This document shows, piece by piece, positions 24,175 through 31,577 of a DNA stretch of 37,596 nucleotides. Every line of letters begins with the position of its first letter. The stretch's first letter is position 1. Origin of the DNA: Alphaproteobacteria bacterium (GTDB taxonomy: Bacteria; Pseudomonadota; Alphaproteobacteria; Micavibrionales; Micavibrionaceae); assembly GCA_016764775.1 (NCBI GenBank), contig JAESRE010000023.1, positions 1 through 37,596 on the forward strand, read 5' to 3'. The translations under genes and the position numbers were made by a program. The notes beneath the pieces are model-generated. The model was not told the origin of the DNA and searched no databases. It saw nothing but the letters and a program-made list of their open reading frames with translations.

Positions 24175-25485
24175 TTACGCACCTGCTCGGGAATTGGATG
24201 AGTTGTCGATGTTGATTTGAATGACATCAATCGCACCTGTTGCAAATCCGGCCTGACAATAGCAGAGATATTGCTCCCATAAGCGTTTGAAGCGCGTATC
24301 CATTTTTTCACCGTTGAGGGTGGGCCACGCATATTGGAATTCGCGGTTCCACAATTCCAGTGTGCGGGCGTAATCGGGCCCGAAGCTTAAGTGGTCACCT
24401 TGTTCTAATCCGGCCTCGGCGATTTGTTCTTTCAGTTTGTTCATGGATGGCAACATGCCGCCGGGGAAGATGTAGCGTTGAATATAATCGGCGCTGCGGC
24501 GATAATCTTCGAAGTCCTCATTTCGTATTGTGATGATTTGAAGGACTGCGCGACCGCCATCTTTCAAACAGGATTTGAGTGTGTCGAAGAATGTCGGCCA
24601 ATAGGCTTCGCCGACCGCTTCGAACATCTCGATAGAGGCAATGCGGTCATATGTGCCCGTTACATCGCGGTAGTCCTGCATGCGGATTTCGACCTTATCG
24701 GCTAACCCTTCTTTTTCAATTCGATCCGTAGCGTATTTATGCTGGGCTTCTGAAATTGTTATCGCCGTAACCTTGCATCCGACGTGTTTGGCCGCGTACT
24801 CGGCAAAGCCGCCCCAGCCGCATCCGATCTCGAGTACGTGGTGTTCGGGTTTGAGTTCGAGGCGGTCGACCATCTCCTGATATTTTCTACTCTGGGCGTT
24901 TTGCAGGTCTTCGATACCGTCACTGAACAGGGCGGCGGAATAGGTCATGGACGGGTCGAGCCATGCTTCGTAGAAGTCGTTACCGATATCGTAATGACGG
25001 TAGATATTCTTCTTCGATCCTTTTTTGGAATTGGGTTGAAGGGCGTGCAAAATACATGAAATCGCTCTGGCCCAAGGCTTACCGAGCAGAAGCGTTTTTA
25101 TAGCTTGCCCGTTAAGCAGGATCAGCTCGAAAAAGCGCGCAATGTCCGGTGATGACCAGTCTCCGTCCAGATAGGCCTCGCAAAAGCCCAAATGGCCTTT
25201 GGTCAGAAACCGTCTGGCGGCGCGGTCATTATGTATGCGCAATACTGCCTTGGGCTGGCCGTCAGGCTTGCCGAAACGCATTGTGGCACCGTTGGGCATG
25301 ATGACATCCAGCTGCCCTATACGCATATGGGTCAGGGCATGCAGGCAGAAACGCATCGCACGGGTTGGTTTATAACCGTGTTCTCTGGTCAGGTTCTGGG
25401 CGAGAAAATTCTTGAGCGTATGCGGGGTTTCTACAACAACATCTACATTTTCTGCGCTGCGTGCCATTACATCGGACGGGGGCAT
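24175..25485 (-). CDS. CFA-synthase-like SAM-dependent lipid methyltransferase with altered active site
   Basis: A 436-residue enzyme of the cyclopropane fatty acid synthase family, which modifies double bonds of phospholipid acyl chains using SAM. The core is clear: HYDIGNDFYEAWLDPSM, then EIGCGWGGFAEYA for SAM, then IEMFEAVG and RYIFPGGMLP. Relative to E. coli Cfa the bicarbonate-binding Cys139 aligns with Ala184 and His266 with Ile318 (region VLQIITIR). Glu289 and Tyr372 remain. Loss of two bicarbonate ligands argues against ordinary ring closure and for methylation of an acyl chain, as in the Rhodobacter furan fatty acid enzymes. The start has AAAGGA at good spacing. It lies 83 bp after the DUF1365 gene and next to DUF3833. 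Confidence 0.9.
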   Translation of the reverse strand: MPPSDVMARSAENVDVVVETPHTLKNFLAQNLTREHGYKPTRAMRFCLHALTHMRIGQLDVIMPNGATMRFGKPDGQPKAVLRIHNDRAARRFLTKGHLGFCEAYLDGDWSSPDIARFFELILLNGQAIKTLLLGKPWARAISCILHALQPNSKKGSKKNIYRHYDIGNDFYEAWLDPSMTYSAALFSDGIEDLQNAQSRKYQEMVDRLELKPEHHVLEIGCGWGGFAEYAAKHVGCKVTAITISEAQHKYATDRIEKEGLADKVEIRMQDYRDVTGTYDRIASIEMFEAVGEAYWPTFFDTLKSCLKDGGRAVLQIITIRNEDFEDYRRSADYIQRYIFPGGMLPSMNKLKEQIAEAGLEQGDHLSFGPDYARTLELWNREFQYAWPTLNGEKMDTRFKRLWEQYLCYCQAGFATGAIDVIQINIDNSSNSRAGA

Positions 25486-25568
25486 GAAGCATAATCCTTT
25501 GATTTGTTTATACTATTAATTCGTTATTCGCAGCACAGCGCTGATCAGATCAGTTGTTCTGTAATATT

Positions 25569-26324
25569 TTAACTCATGTCTTCGGCCGGAGGTTCCGGTT
25601 TGCGGATATATTTCGCGCCTTTGATCCAGAGTTTGAGCGCTTCCCAATGTATGCCGCCAATTATTTTTAGTGTCAGAAGCGGGTGGGTTATGAACGTTTT
25701 GAGAAGGATTTTATCGCTTAAATCCGTGCGCTCACCCTCCCACGTGGCGGTCAGGATTTTGCCTGCGGGTTGGAATTGATGGATGGCGAAATCGAGTTTT
25801 TCTTCGGGCTCCAGAAAACGGAATTTGTACTCGCAATCCATATGAATGAAGGGGGAAACGTGAAAAACCTTTTTACATTCCTGTTTGTACACGGCTGTGT
25901 CCTTTTCAGCGGGTAGGAGGTATCCGTGCTGTTCTCCGAAGGTGTTTTTGACCTGGTGGAGCACGGCTTTTAGCTTTCCGCCCTTGTTGTAGCAAAAATA
26001 GACGGTCAGCGGATTGAACACATAGCCGAGGATACGCGGGAAGACGAGCATGTATATTTTTCCGCCCTCAAGGTCGATATCCTTGGCTTTTGCGGCCGCT
26101 TCAATCCACGGGCGAAGCGGGCTGCCGTCCCGTGGGCCGTGGTCTTTATCGTGGAGGCTGAAGAGGTTGAATTTGTTGTATGAAAAGAATTTCATACGTT
26201 TTGAGAGGCTGGGCAGGTCATCGAGATCGATGAGCAGGGTAAACACACGGTAAGTGAACGCATGCTCGAACGGGGCATGCCGCTTATGAAAGACTTTGCC
26301 GGTATACAGGGAATTACGCGGCAT
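25569..26324 (-). CDS. DUF1365 family protein
   Basis: A 251-residue protein whose start (YTGKVFHKRHAPFEHAFTYR) and the segments FPRILGYVFNPLTVYFCY and VLHQVKNTFGEQHGYLL define DUF1365. No catalytic mechanism is established for the family. Conserved His and Tyr residues in the N-terminal block suggest a lipid or flavin-related role, which is speculation. The C-terminus ends in a proline- and acid-rich tail. Its start overlaps the end of the upstream flavoprotein by 11 bp, showing tight co-expression. DUF1365 proteins are regularly found between an FAD oxidoreductase and a CFA-type methyltransferase, as here, and are often within stress sigma factor regulons. Confidence 0.9.
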   Translation of the reverse strand: MPRNSLYTGKVFHKRHAPFEHAFTYRVFTLLIDLDDLPSLSKRMKFFSYNKFNLFSLHDKDHGPRDGSPLRPWIEAAAKAKDIDLEGGKIYMLVFPRILGYVFNPLTVYFCYNKGGKLKAVLHQVKNTFGEQHGYLLPAEKDTAVYKQECKKVFHVSPFIHMDCEYKFRFLEPEEKLDFAIHQFQPAGKILTATWEGERTDLSDKILLKTFITHPLLTLKIIGGIHWEALKLWIKGAKYIRKPEPPAEDMS

Positions 26325-27612
26325 TTTTGACCTTTTCGGGTGTGCAGTTCAGCCCTGCGGGGGATTTATCCGTTACATCCCACGGGCGCTTGAGGCCGCT
26401 CACGCTTTCCGCCACCGCTAGGCCTGCGCTTATGCCGTCTTCATGGAAACCGTATCCGCACCACGCGCCGCAGAACCATGTGCGGTTTGTGCCTTGGATG
26501 GTGCTGATTTTATCCCAGCCGTCCAATGCGGACATGGTGAACATCGGGTGCGCATATTCAATGACTTTAAGCGTCTTCTCGGGGGCAGGTTCGAACGGCG
26601 GGTTAAGGGTGACGAAATAATCCTGCTCTTCACCGATAAATGGCTGGAGCTTGTTCATCCAGTACGAGACGCACACCTGTCCGTCTTCGGGGGTGGTCAT
26701 GTAATTCCAGCTGGACCAGACTTTGCGGCGATAGGGCATAAGCCGCGCATCGGTGTGCAGATAGGCTGTGTTCATGGAATAGGGGAAGGCGCCCAGCACG
26801 GATTTTTCCTGCTCGCTGGCATCATCCAGTAAAGCCAGAGCCTCGTCGGAATGGGTGGCGATGATGATTTGGTCGAAGCGGTGTTTGGTGCTGTTTGTAT
26901 CGATGACCGTTACGCCGTCTTTATCCCTGTGGATGGCGGTAACGCCTGTGTCTGTCAGGATGCGGTCCTTGAACCCTGCGGTCAGTTTTTCGACATATTG
27001 GCGGCTGCATCCCTTGACCGTCCACCATTGCGGGCGGTCTTTCAGGTGGAACAGGCCATGATTGACAAAAAAGCGGATAAAGCTGGCGGCGGGAAATTCG
27101 CCGACATCGTTCTTGCCCGTAGACCATATAGCGGCGGCCATCGGCAGGATGTGGCAATGGATAAAGGTTTTGGAGTATTTGTTCTGCGTCAGATAATCAT
27201 TCAGCGACAATTCGGGGTTGGGGTTGTCCAGAAATTCGGGTGCGGTTTTGTAAAAGCGTAAAAGGTCGGCCAGCATCTTGTAATAATGCGGCTTGAAGAC
27301 GTTGGTGATTTGCGCAAATACATGCTCACCGGAATATTCGAGCTTGCCGTGATTGGCCGACACCGCAAAAGACATATCGGTTTTGACCGTTTCTACACCC
27401 AGATGGTCGAATAACGCGATCAGGTTCGGGTATGTCCATTCATTGTAAACAATGAAGCCTGTATCAATGTCCGGATGGCCGTCGACGGAGACCGTGTTTG
27501 AATGGCCGCCGACGTACCCGGCTTTCTCGAATACGGTGATTTCATGGTCCTTATGCAGTAGCCAAGCCGCCGCGTTGCCCGAAATTCCTGTGCCTATAAT
27601 ACCGATCTTCAT
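26314..27612 (-). CDS. FAD-dependent oxidoreductase of the lipid-modification cluster
   Basis: A 432-residue flavoprotein of the amine oxidase/phytoene desaturase-like type. The N-terminal Rossmann motif is IGIIGTGISGNAAAW, followed by the FAD ribose-binding FEKAGYVGGHSNTV. The C-terminal GYGFHEDGISAGLAVAES is the usual flavin-contacting end. It is the first gene of a leftward operon with DUF1365, a CFA-type methyltransferase and a DUF3833 lipoprotein. In Rhodobacter, related oxidoreductases help convert methylated acyl chains into furan fatty acids and are tied to the singlet oxygen response. A desaturase-like role on a methylated acyl chain is therefore the best inference. AGGACA precedes the ATG. 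Confidence 0.9.
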   Translation of the reverse strand: MKIGIIGTGISGNAAAWLLHKDHEITVFEKAGYVGGHSNTVSVDGHPDIDTGFIVYNEWTYPNLIALFDHLGVETVKTDMSFAVSANHGKLEYSGEHVFAQITNVFKPHYYKMLADLLRFYKTAPEFLDNPNPELSLNDYLTQNKYSKTFIHCHILPMAAAIWSTGKNDVGEFPAASFIRFFVNHGLFHLKDRPQWWTVKGCSRQYVEKLTAGFKDRILTDTGVTAIHRDKDGVTVIDTNSTKHRFDQIIIATHSDEALALLDDASEQEKSVLGAFPYSMNTAYLHTDARLMPYRRKVWSSWNYMTTPEDGQVCVSYWMNKLQPFIGEEQDYFVTLNPPFEPAPEKTLKVIEYAHPMFTMSALDGWDKISTIQGTNRTWFCGAWCGYGFHEDGISAGLAVAESVSGLKRPWDVTDKSPAGLNCTPEKVKNAA

Positions 27613-27677
27613 CTATTGTCCTGTTACTCCCGTAATAAACCATGTACGGATAATTACATTATAAAGATCATATAAAA

Positions 27678-28979
27678 ATGGACAGCCAAATCAGCCTTTT
27701 GAGAACGACCCGCTTTTTGCCCCTGTTTCTGGTGCAGTTTTTTGGCGCTTTTAACGATAACCTTCTTAAAACAGTTTTGGTGGTGTTGATCGCCTATGGC
27801 TTGTGGGATATCGGCGGCTGGGACCCGGCCGTTCTGGTGGCTGTGGCGGCGGGGCTGTTTATTCTTCCGTTCATTCTGCTGTGCCCGTTTGCGGGGAATT
27901 TAAGCGATAAATACGATAAAGCCGTGATGATCCGCTGGGTCAAGCGGGCGGAGATTGTGATTGCCTTGTTGGCTGTCGGGGCGCTGTACAGCGATAATCT
28001 GTATTACGCGTTCTTTGTATTGCTGCTGTTGGGCGCGCAATCAGCGTTTTTCAGCCCGTGTAAATTTGCCATTCTTCCCCAGCATCTTAAACGCGACGAA
28101 CTGGTTTCGGGGAATGCGTGGGTCAGTTCGGGGACGTACATGGCTATTCTGGCCGGTACAATCATTGGTGCGCTTATTGCACCGCTGGAGCATGGGAAGA
28201 TGATCGCTTCGGTCATCATCGTCTTTATTGCCCTCGTGGGTTACTGGGCGGCTGTATATATCCCGAAGGCCGAGCCGCCCGAGCCTGATCTGCATATCCG
28301 CTATAACGTGTTGGTTAAAATCTATGAAGTGTTCAGGCATGCGTTGAACCAGCCTTCTGGTGTGATTGTCGGTATTGTGGGCGTGTCCTTTTTCTATTTC
28401 GTAGCGGCCACGTTCCATGCGCAGTTCCCGAACTTCACGAAGCAAACATTGGGGGCGGACAATATCGTCCTGACCGTGTTCATGATTGCCTTTTCGGTCG
28501 GTGTGGCGGTTGGCGGTTTGTTGAACCACAAGCTGCTGGACGGCAAGGCCAGTGGTGTTTGGGTTCCTGTGGCATGTGTTTTTATGGGCGCGTTCGGTGT
28601 TGATATCTATTTCGCCGCGCTGGCGTATCCGAAGCCTGTTGATGGTTCGTTGCATGATATCGTGACGTTTGTTTCGAATTTTCACGGCGTGCGCCTCTTG
28701 GTCGATACGTTCCTGCAAGCCGTGGCGTGCGGGTTTTTCGTTATTCCCCTTCGTGCGATTGTGCAGGACCGATCGCAGGAAAATGTGCGTAGCCGTGTGA
28801 TTTCCAGCTCGAACATGATGGATGCGGTGTTTATTCTGCTTTCATCGGTGTTTTCAACGGTCGTACTGGCCATGGGTATGACAATCGAAGAACTGTATTT
28901 AAGTGTCTCCGTGATTACGATTTTTGTCGCTCTGGCCCTCTTTAAGATCCCGTCGCTTCGTGCTACAAAAGCCGCATGA
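27678..28979 (+). CDS. LplT-like MFS lysophospholipid transporter
   Basis: A 433-residue membrane protein with 12 predicted spans. The opening RFLPLFLVQFFGAFNDNLLK and the GNLSDKYDKAVMIRWVKR loop are typical of the MFS branch that includes LplT and the transporter half of Aas-type proteins, which flip lysophospholipids across the inner membrane. PCKFAILPQHLKRDELVSGN and the RSRVISSSNMMDAVF segment agree. No acyltransferase domain is fused. It is divergent from the lipid-modification operon across 65 bp of AT-rich DNA and overlaps the nucleosidase gene by 4 bp (ATGA). Transport of lysolipids released during acyl-chain turnover would fit. No convincing ribosome binding site precedes its ATG. 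Confidence 0.88.
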   Translation: MDSQISLLRTTRFLPLFLVQFFGAFNDNLLKTVLVVLIAYGLWDIGGWDPAVLVAVAAGLFILPFILLCPFAGNLSDKYDKAVMIRWVKRAEIVIALLAVGALYSDNLYYAFFVLLLLGAQSAFFSPCKFAILPQHLKRDELVSGNAWVSSGTYMAILAGTIIGALIAPLEHGKMIASVIIVFIALVGYWAAVYIPKAEPPEPDLHIRYNVLVKIYEVFRHALNQPSGVIVGIVGVSFFYFVAATFHAQFPNFTKQTLGADNIVLTVFMIAFSVGVAVGGLLNHKLLDGKASGVWVPVACVFMGAFGVDIYFAALAYPKPVDGSLHDIVTFVSNFHGVRLLVDTFLQAVACGFFVIPLRAIVQDRSQENVRSRVISSSNMMDAVFILLSSVFSTVVLAMGMTIEELYLSVSVITIFVALALFKIPSLRATKAA

Positions 28980-29530
28980 AGCCGACTCTCGTATTTGCAA
29001 TGAAAGAAGAAGCGCAGGACGTATTCGATGATTATGACGTCCTGTTTACAGGTGTAGGAAAGGTCAACGCCGCCTATGCTCTTGCCAAACATATTGCCGA
29101 AAACAAGCCGCAGATGATCATAAATCTGGGGACAGCCGGCAGCCGCAAGCACGCGGGTGGAACCGTTATCAACCCTACACAGTTTGTACAACGTGACATG
29201 GATGTGACAGCGCTCGGGTTTGAAAAATACCAGACACCGTTCTCCAGTGACCCTGTGATTATCGAATACGGCCAGCGTCTTGATATGTTGAGCACCGGTG
29301 TTTGCGGGTCAGGAGATGATTTTGCCACGGGTGATGAAGCATCGCATTTCGATTGCGTCGACATGGAAGGTCATGCTTTGTCGCTTATCTGTCAGCGGGA
29401 AAATGTCCCGTTTGCATGTTTGAAATACATATCCGACGGTGCCGATGACGGGGCCGATACGGATTGGAACGAGTCTTTGAAAACAGCGGCTAAAGCCTTA
29501 AGAAAAGCATTAGAGGAGGCAGAGCTATGA
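28976..29530 (+). CDS. Short MTA/SAH nucleosidase-like protein
   Basis: A 184-residue phosphorylase-superfamily protein, shorter than E. coli MTA/SAH nucleosidase (232). The three catalytic positions of that enzyme are recognisable: Glu11 or Glu12 (FAMKEEAQD), Glu131 in the VDMEG ribose-binding motif, and Asp154 in YISDGADDGA. The LGTAGS and GVCGSGDDF segments also match. It could cleave S-adenosylhomocysteine or a similar nucleoside. SAH is the by-product of the divergent SAM-dependent methyltransferase, so the placement is sensible, though not proof. The gene overlaps both neighbours by 4 bp with ATGA, so it is made together with the transporter and the coiled-coil protein. Confidence 0.85.
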   Translation: MKPTLVFAMKEEAQDVFDDYDVLFTGVGKVNAAYALAKHIAENKPQMIINLGTAGSRKHAGGTVINPTQFVQRDMDVTALGFEKYQTPFSSDPVIIEYGQRLDMLSTGVCGSGDDFATGDEASHFDCVDMEGHALSLICQRENVPFACLKYISDGADDGADTDWNESLKTAAKALRKALEEAEL

Positions 29531-30246
29531 ATATACAAGCTTGGAACGCGCTATTGGTATTGGCGTTACTGATCGTACTGGGTGGCGGTGGCTACATATT
29601 GTACGAAGACAATAAACGCAAGCAGGCCGAGATTGCGCAAGCCGAGGCTGAAGAGCGCGCGGCTGAGGAAGAGGCAGCCCGCATTGCCGCCGAAGAAGAA
29701 GCGGCCCGCAAGCAGGCCTTCGAAGACTTCCTGAATAATTTCTTGAAGGATGTCCACGGCAAAATGCGCGACTATCAGAAAGCCCGTAAGGTCGTTGATG
29801 ATCTGGACAATCCGTCCAATCTGGCCAAAGCGGAATACGCCCGTGAAAATGCCGAGTTTGCCGAGCAAACTATCATGGATCTGGAATTGCAGATGGGTGA
29901 GGTGATGCTGTCTTTCGAGCAAGCCGATCAAGAAGCTGAAGAGTTGATTTCCGGTTTTGATGAAGACGAGCAGGCCGGTATCCGTGAAAAATGGGAAGAA
30001 GTGCACGGCAAGTATGTCGAGGACTTCACGCAATTCTTTGCTATGGATCAGGATATTCTCAGAGCGCAGCTGAACTTGCTTCAGTTCTATTCCGAAAATA
30101 ACGAAGAGCTTTTTGTGAACCTGAATACAAACCGTGTTCTGTTTGAATCCGCTGAGCTGACAGCCAAGGAGCAAGAGCTTAAAGGTGAGGTCAGAGAACT
30201 GAAAGCTTTACGCAAAGAGATTATGACCGAAGAGCAGTCTAATTAA
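29527..30246 (+). CDS. Membrane-anchored coiled-coil protein of unknown function
   Basis: A 239-residue protein I do not recognise. Residues about 7-26 form one membrane span. Residues about 30-65 are an Ala/Glu/Lys-rich coiled coil (AEAEERAAEEEAARIAAEEE). The remainder, about 66-239, is highly helical and acidic. It resembles a bundle of long helices projecting from the membrane, perhaps a scaffold or tether. It overlaps the nucleosidase stop by 4 bp. Its own stop overlaps the convergent TetR stop in the sequence TTAA (30243-30246), so each gene's stop codon lies partly inside the other. No domain or catalytic motif is visible. Confidence 0.82.
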   Translation: MNIQAWNALLVLALLIVLGGGGYILYEDNKRKQAEIAQAEAEERAAEEEAARIAAEEEAARKQAFEDFLNNFLKDVHGKMRDYQKARKVVDDLDNPSNLAKAEYARENAEFAEQTIMDLELQMGEVMLSFEQADQEAEELISGFDEDEQAGIREKWEEVHGKYVEDFTQFFAMDQDILRAQLNLLQFYSENNEELFVNLNTNRVLFESAELTAKEQELKGEVRELKALRKEIMTEEQSN

Positions 30247-30845
30247 GGACTGGTGCGCAGGCATTTCATCGTTTCTTTGAAGGCCTGACCGAAAATTTTT
30301 CTGTCTTCTTCTATATTTTCGCTGAAGTCGAGGGCGCGTCCCGTTTCTCCTAGCACCCCGTAAACAAGAACAGAGAAGGTCTGGGCGTTATGTCCGGGAA
30401 AGTATCCGCGTGCAAATAAATCCGGTAACAGGTTATGAAGTTTGGCCAGTAAGGTTTTTTGTTGGACGGCGATGCGCTGTTCGTAAGTCATGGCGCCTTG
30501 TGATTCAATCAGGATGATTTTTCTGAATTCTTTTTGCAGGCATAAATCCAAAAATGCATCGGTGCCCGCCATAAAAGCGTCCCAGGCGTCATCGAAAACG
30601 TCCATTTTGGCGCTGACGCCGACAATGCACTTGCTCATGATGTCTTCATACACGTCATGAAACAGGCCGTTTTTGTCGCCGAAGTGATAATAAAGGGAAC
30701 CTCTTGCCATGCCCGAGCGTTCTACTATACGACTAGTAGACGCTTGAGCGAAGCCGTGCTCGCAGAACTCTTTTATTGCGACGTCCAAAAAAGTGCGACG
30801 CGTTTCTTCTAGGTTTTCCTTATTTGAGCCCGGGCGTTTACTCAT
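30243..30845 (-). CDS. TetR family transcriptional regulator
   Basis: A 200-residue TetR-type repressor. The helix-turn-helix occupies about residues 12-58 (FLDVAIKEFCEHGFAQASTS, then GMARGSLYYHFGDKNGLF). The C-terminal part is like the AcrR/NemR group, with two cysteines near residues 85 and 90. It is of a different subfamily from the TetR at 1411-2019. It is divergent from the glyoxalase-fold gene, and the shared region has two TGACA-n3-TGTCAGTAA operators. By analogy with NemR and glyoxalase genes, it may sense a reactive aldehyde or electrophile; this is inference. Its stop overlaps the convergent coiled-coil gene by 4 bp. Confidence 0.93.
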   Translation of the reverse strand: MSKRPGSNKENLEETRRTFLDVAIKEFCEHGFAQASTSRIVERSGMARGSLYYHFGDKNGLFHDVYEDIMSKCIVGVSAKMDVFDDAWDAFMAGTDAFLDLCLQKEFRKIILIESQGAMTYEQRIAVQQKTLLAKLHNLLPDLFARGYFPGHNAQTFSVLVYGVLGETGRALDFSENIEEDRKIFGQAFKETMKCLRTSP

Positions 30846-30887
30846 AAGTGCCTGTTTTTATTTTTTAAATGCCATTTTTTGATATGG

Positions 30888-30953
30888 TGTCAGTAATTTT
30901 ATTGACACATTGTCAGTAAAAAGTTAACATTAATATTGACATTATGTCAGTAA
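30888..30953. promoter_or_regulatory. Double operator and promoter for the TetR/VOC pair
   Basis: Two near-identical dyads lie at 30899-30919 and 30933-30953. Each has a left arm ending TTGACA, a 3-bp spacer and the right arm TGTCAGTAA. They share 13 of 15 core bases plus the same geometry, with centres 34 bp apart. A third TGTCAGTAA half-site lies at 30888-30896. The first TTGACA (30902-30907) is also a perfect -35 box, with TAACAT (30925-30930) as a -10 box at 17 bp, directed towards the VOC gene. Repressor binding would block this promoter. Assignment to the adjacent TetR is inference. Confidence 0.72.
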
Positions 30954-31030
30954 ATGGGTCAGAAAGAAACCCTTTTTAATCTGGATGGACGGCTAGTACG
31001 TACAAGAAGGTGTATTTTAAGGAGATTATT

Positions 31031-31459
31031 ATGTTATCTCAATTTTCATATCCGATTATATGTTCGGATAATTTTGAACAAACCGTAGCATTTTACGAAG
31101 ACTATTTTGAATTTGCTCCCTCTCTCGAGATGGAAGGTTTTGTTATTTTAGGGCGTGCAGAATGGCCTGATATGTATCTGGCGATTATGGACTTCACACA
31201 CAGCACCATTCCCGAGAAATACAGGAAACCTGTATCGGGTATGATTTTGAATTATCCGACAAAGGATGTGAAAGCTTTGTATGACAGGCTTTATGACGAA
31301 GGCCTTGATCTGATAACGGAGCCGTCGCACGCAAAATGCGGACGTAAGCATTTCTTTGTCGAAGATCCCAACGGGATTTTGATTGACGTGGCCGAAGACG
31401 TTGCTCTGGCCGAGGTTATGTCCCCCGAAGAATTTAAAGATTTATGTTTTGTGGCGTAG
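31031..31459 (+). CDS. Glyoxalase/VOC-fold protein
   Basis: A 142-residue protein of the vicinal oxygen chelate fold (glyoxalase I, bleomycin resistance and dioxygenase relatives). The start at ATG 31031 has a strong AAGGAG ribosome binding site. The frame continues upstream to a GTG at 31010, but that precedes the site. The fold signs are SDNFEQTVAFYEDYFEF near the N-terminus and HFFVEDPNGILIDVAED near the C-terminus, the latter giving a likely metal-binding Glu or Asp. The metal set is not complete enough to name a substrate. Its divergent TetR and double operator suggest induction by a small toxic compound. It ends in a clear terminator 65 bp downstream. Confidence 0.85.
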   Translation: MLSQFSYPIICSDNFEQTVAFYEDYFEFAPSLEMEGFVILGRAEWPDMYLAIMDFTHSTIPEKYRKPVSGMILNYPTKDVKALYDRLYDEGLDLITEPSHAKCGRKHFFVEDPNGILIDVAEDVALAEVMSPEEFKDLCFVA

Positions 31460-31523
31460 TCGTACGACACGGATAAAGAAGTAGCTAAAAATAAATAACT
31501 AGCCCCACAAAAGGCCCCTTGAT

Positions 31524-31554
31524 CCCCGCGTTCGAAATGCGGGGTTTCTTTTTT
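31524..31554 (+). terminator. Rho-independent terminator after the VOC gene
   Basis: CCCCGC (31524-31529) pairs with GCGGGG (31539-31544) around a 9-nt loop, followed by TTTCTTTTTT. It closes the glyoxalase-fold transcript and separates it from the sensor kinase starting at 31578. Confidence 0.88.
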
Positions 31555-31577
31555 CTGTATTTTTAAATCATGGGCGG

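Noticed and set aside
28041-28718. Open frame of 225 codons opposite the transporter
   Set aside because: Its composition is unlike the neighbouring proteins, it has no domain, and the sense gene is clearly real.
29566-30174. Open frame of 202 codons opposite the coiled-coil gene
   Set aside because: The repetitive sense codons for Glu and Ala keep the antisense strand open. The sense gene is better supported by its ATGA overlap and ribosome binding context.
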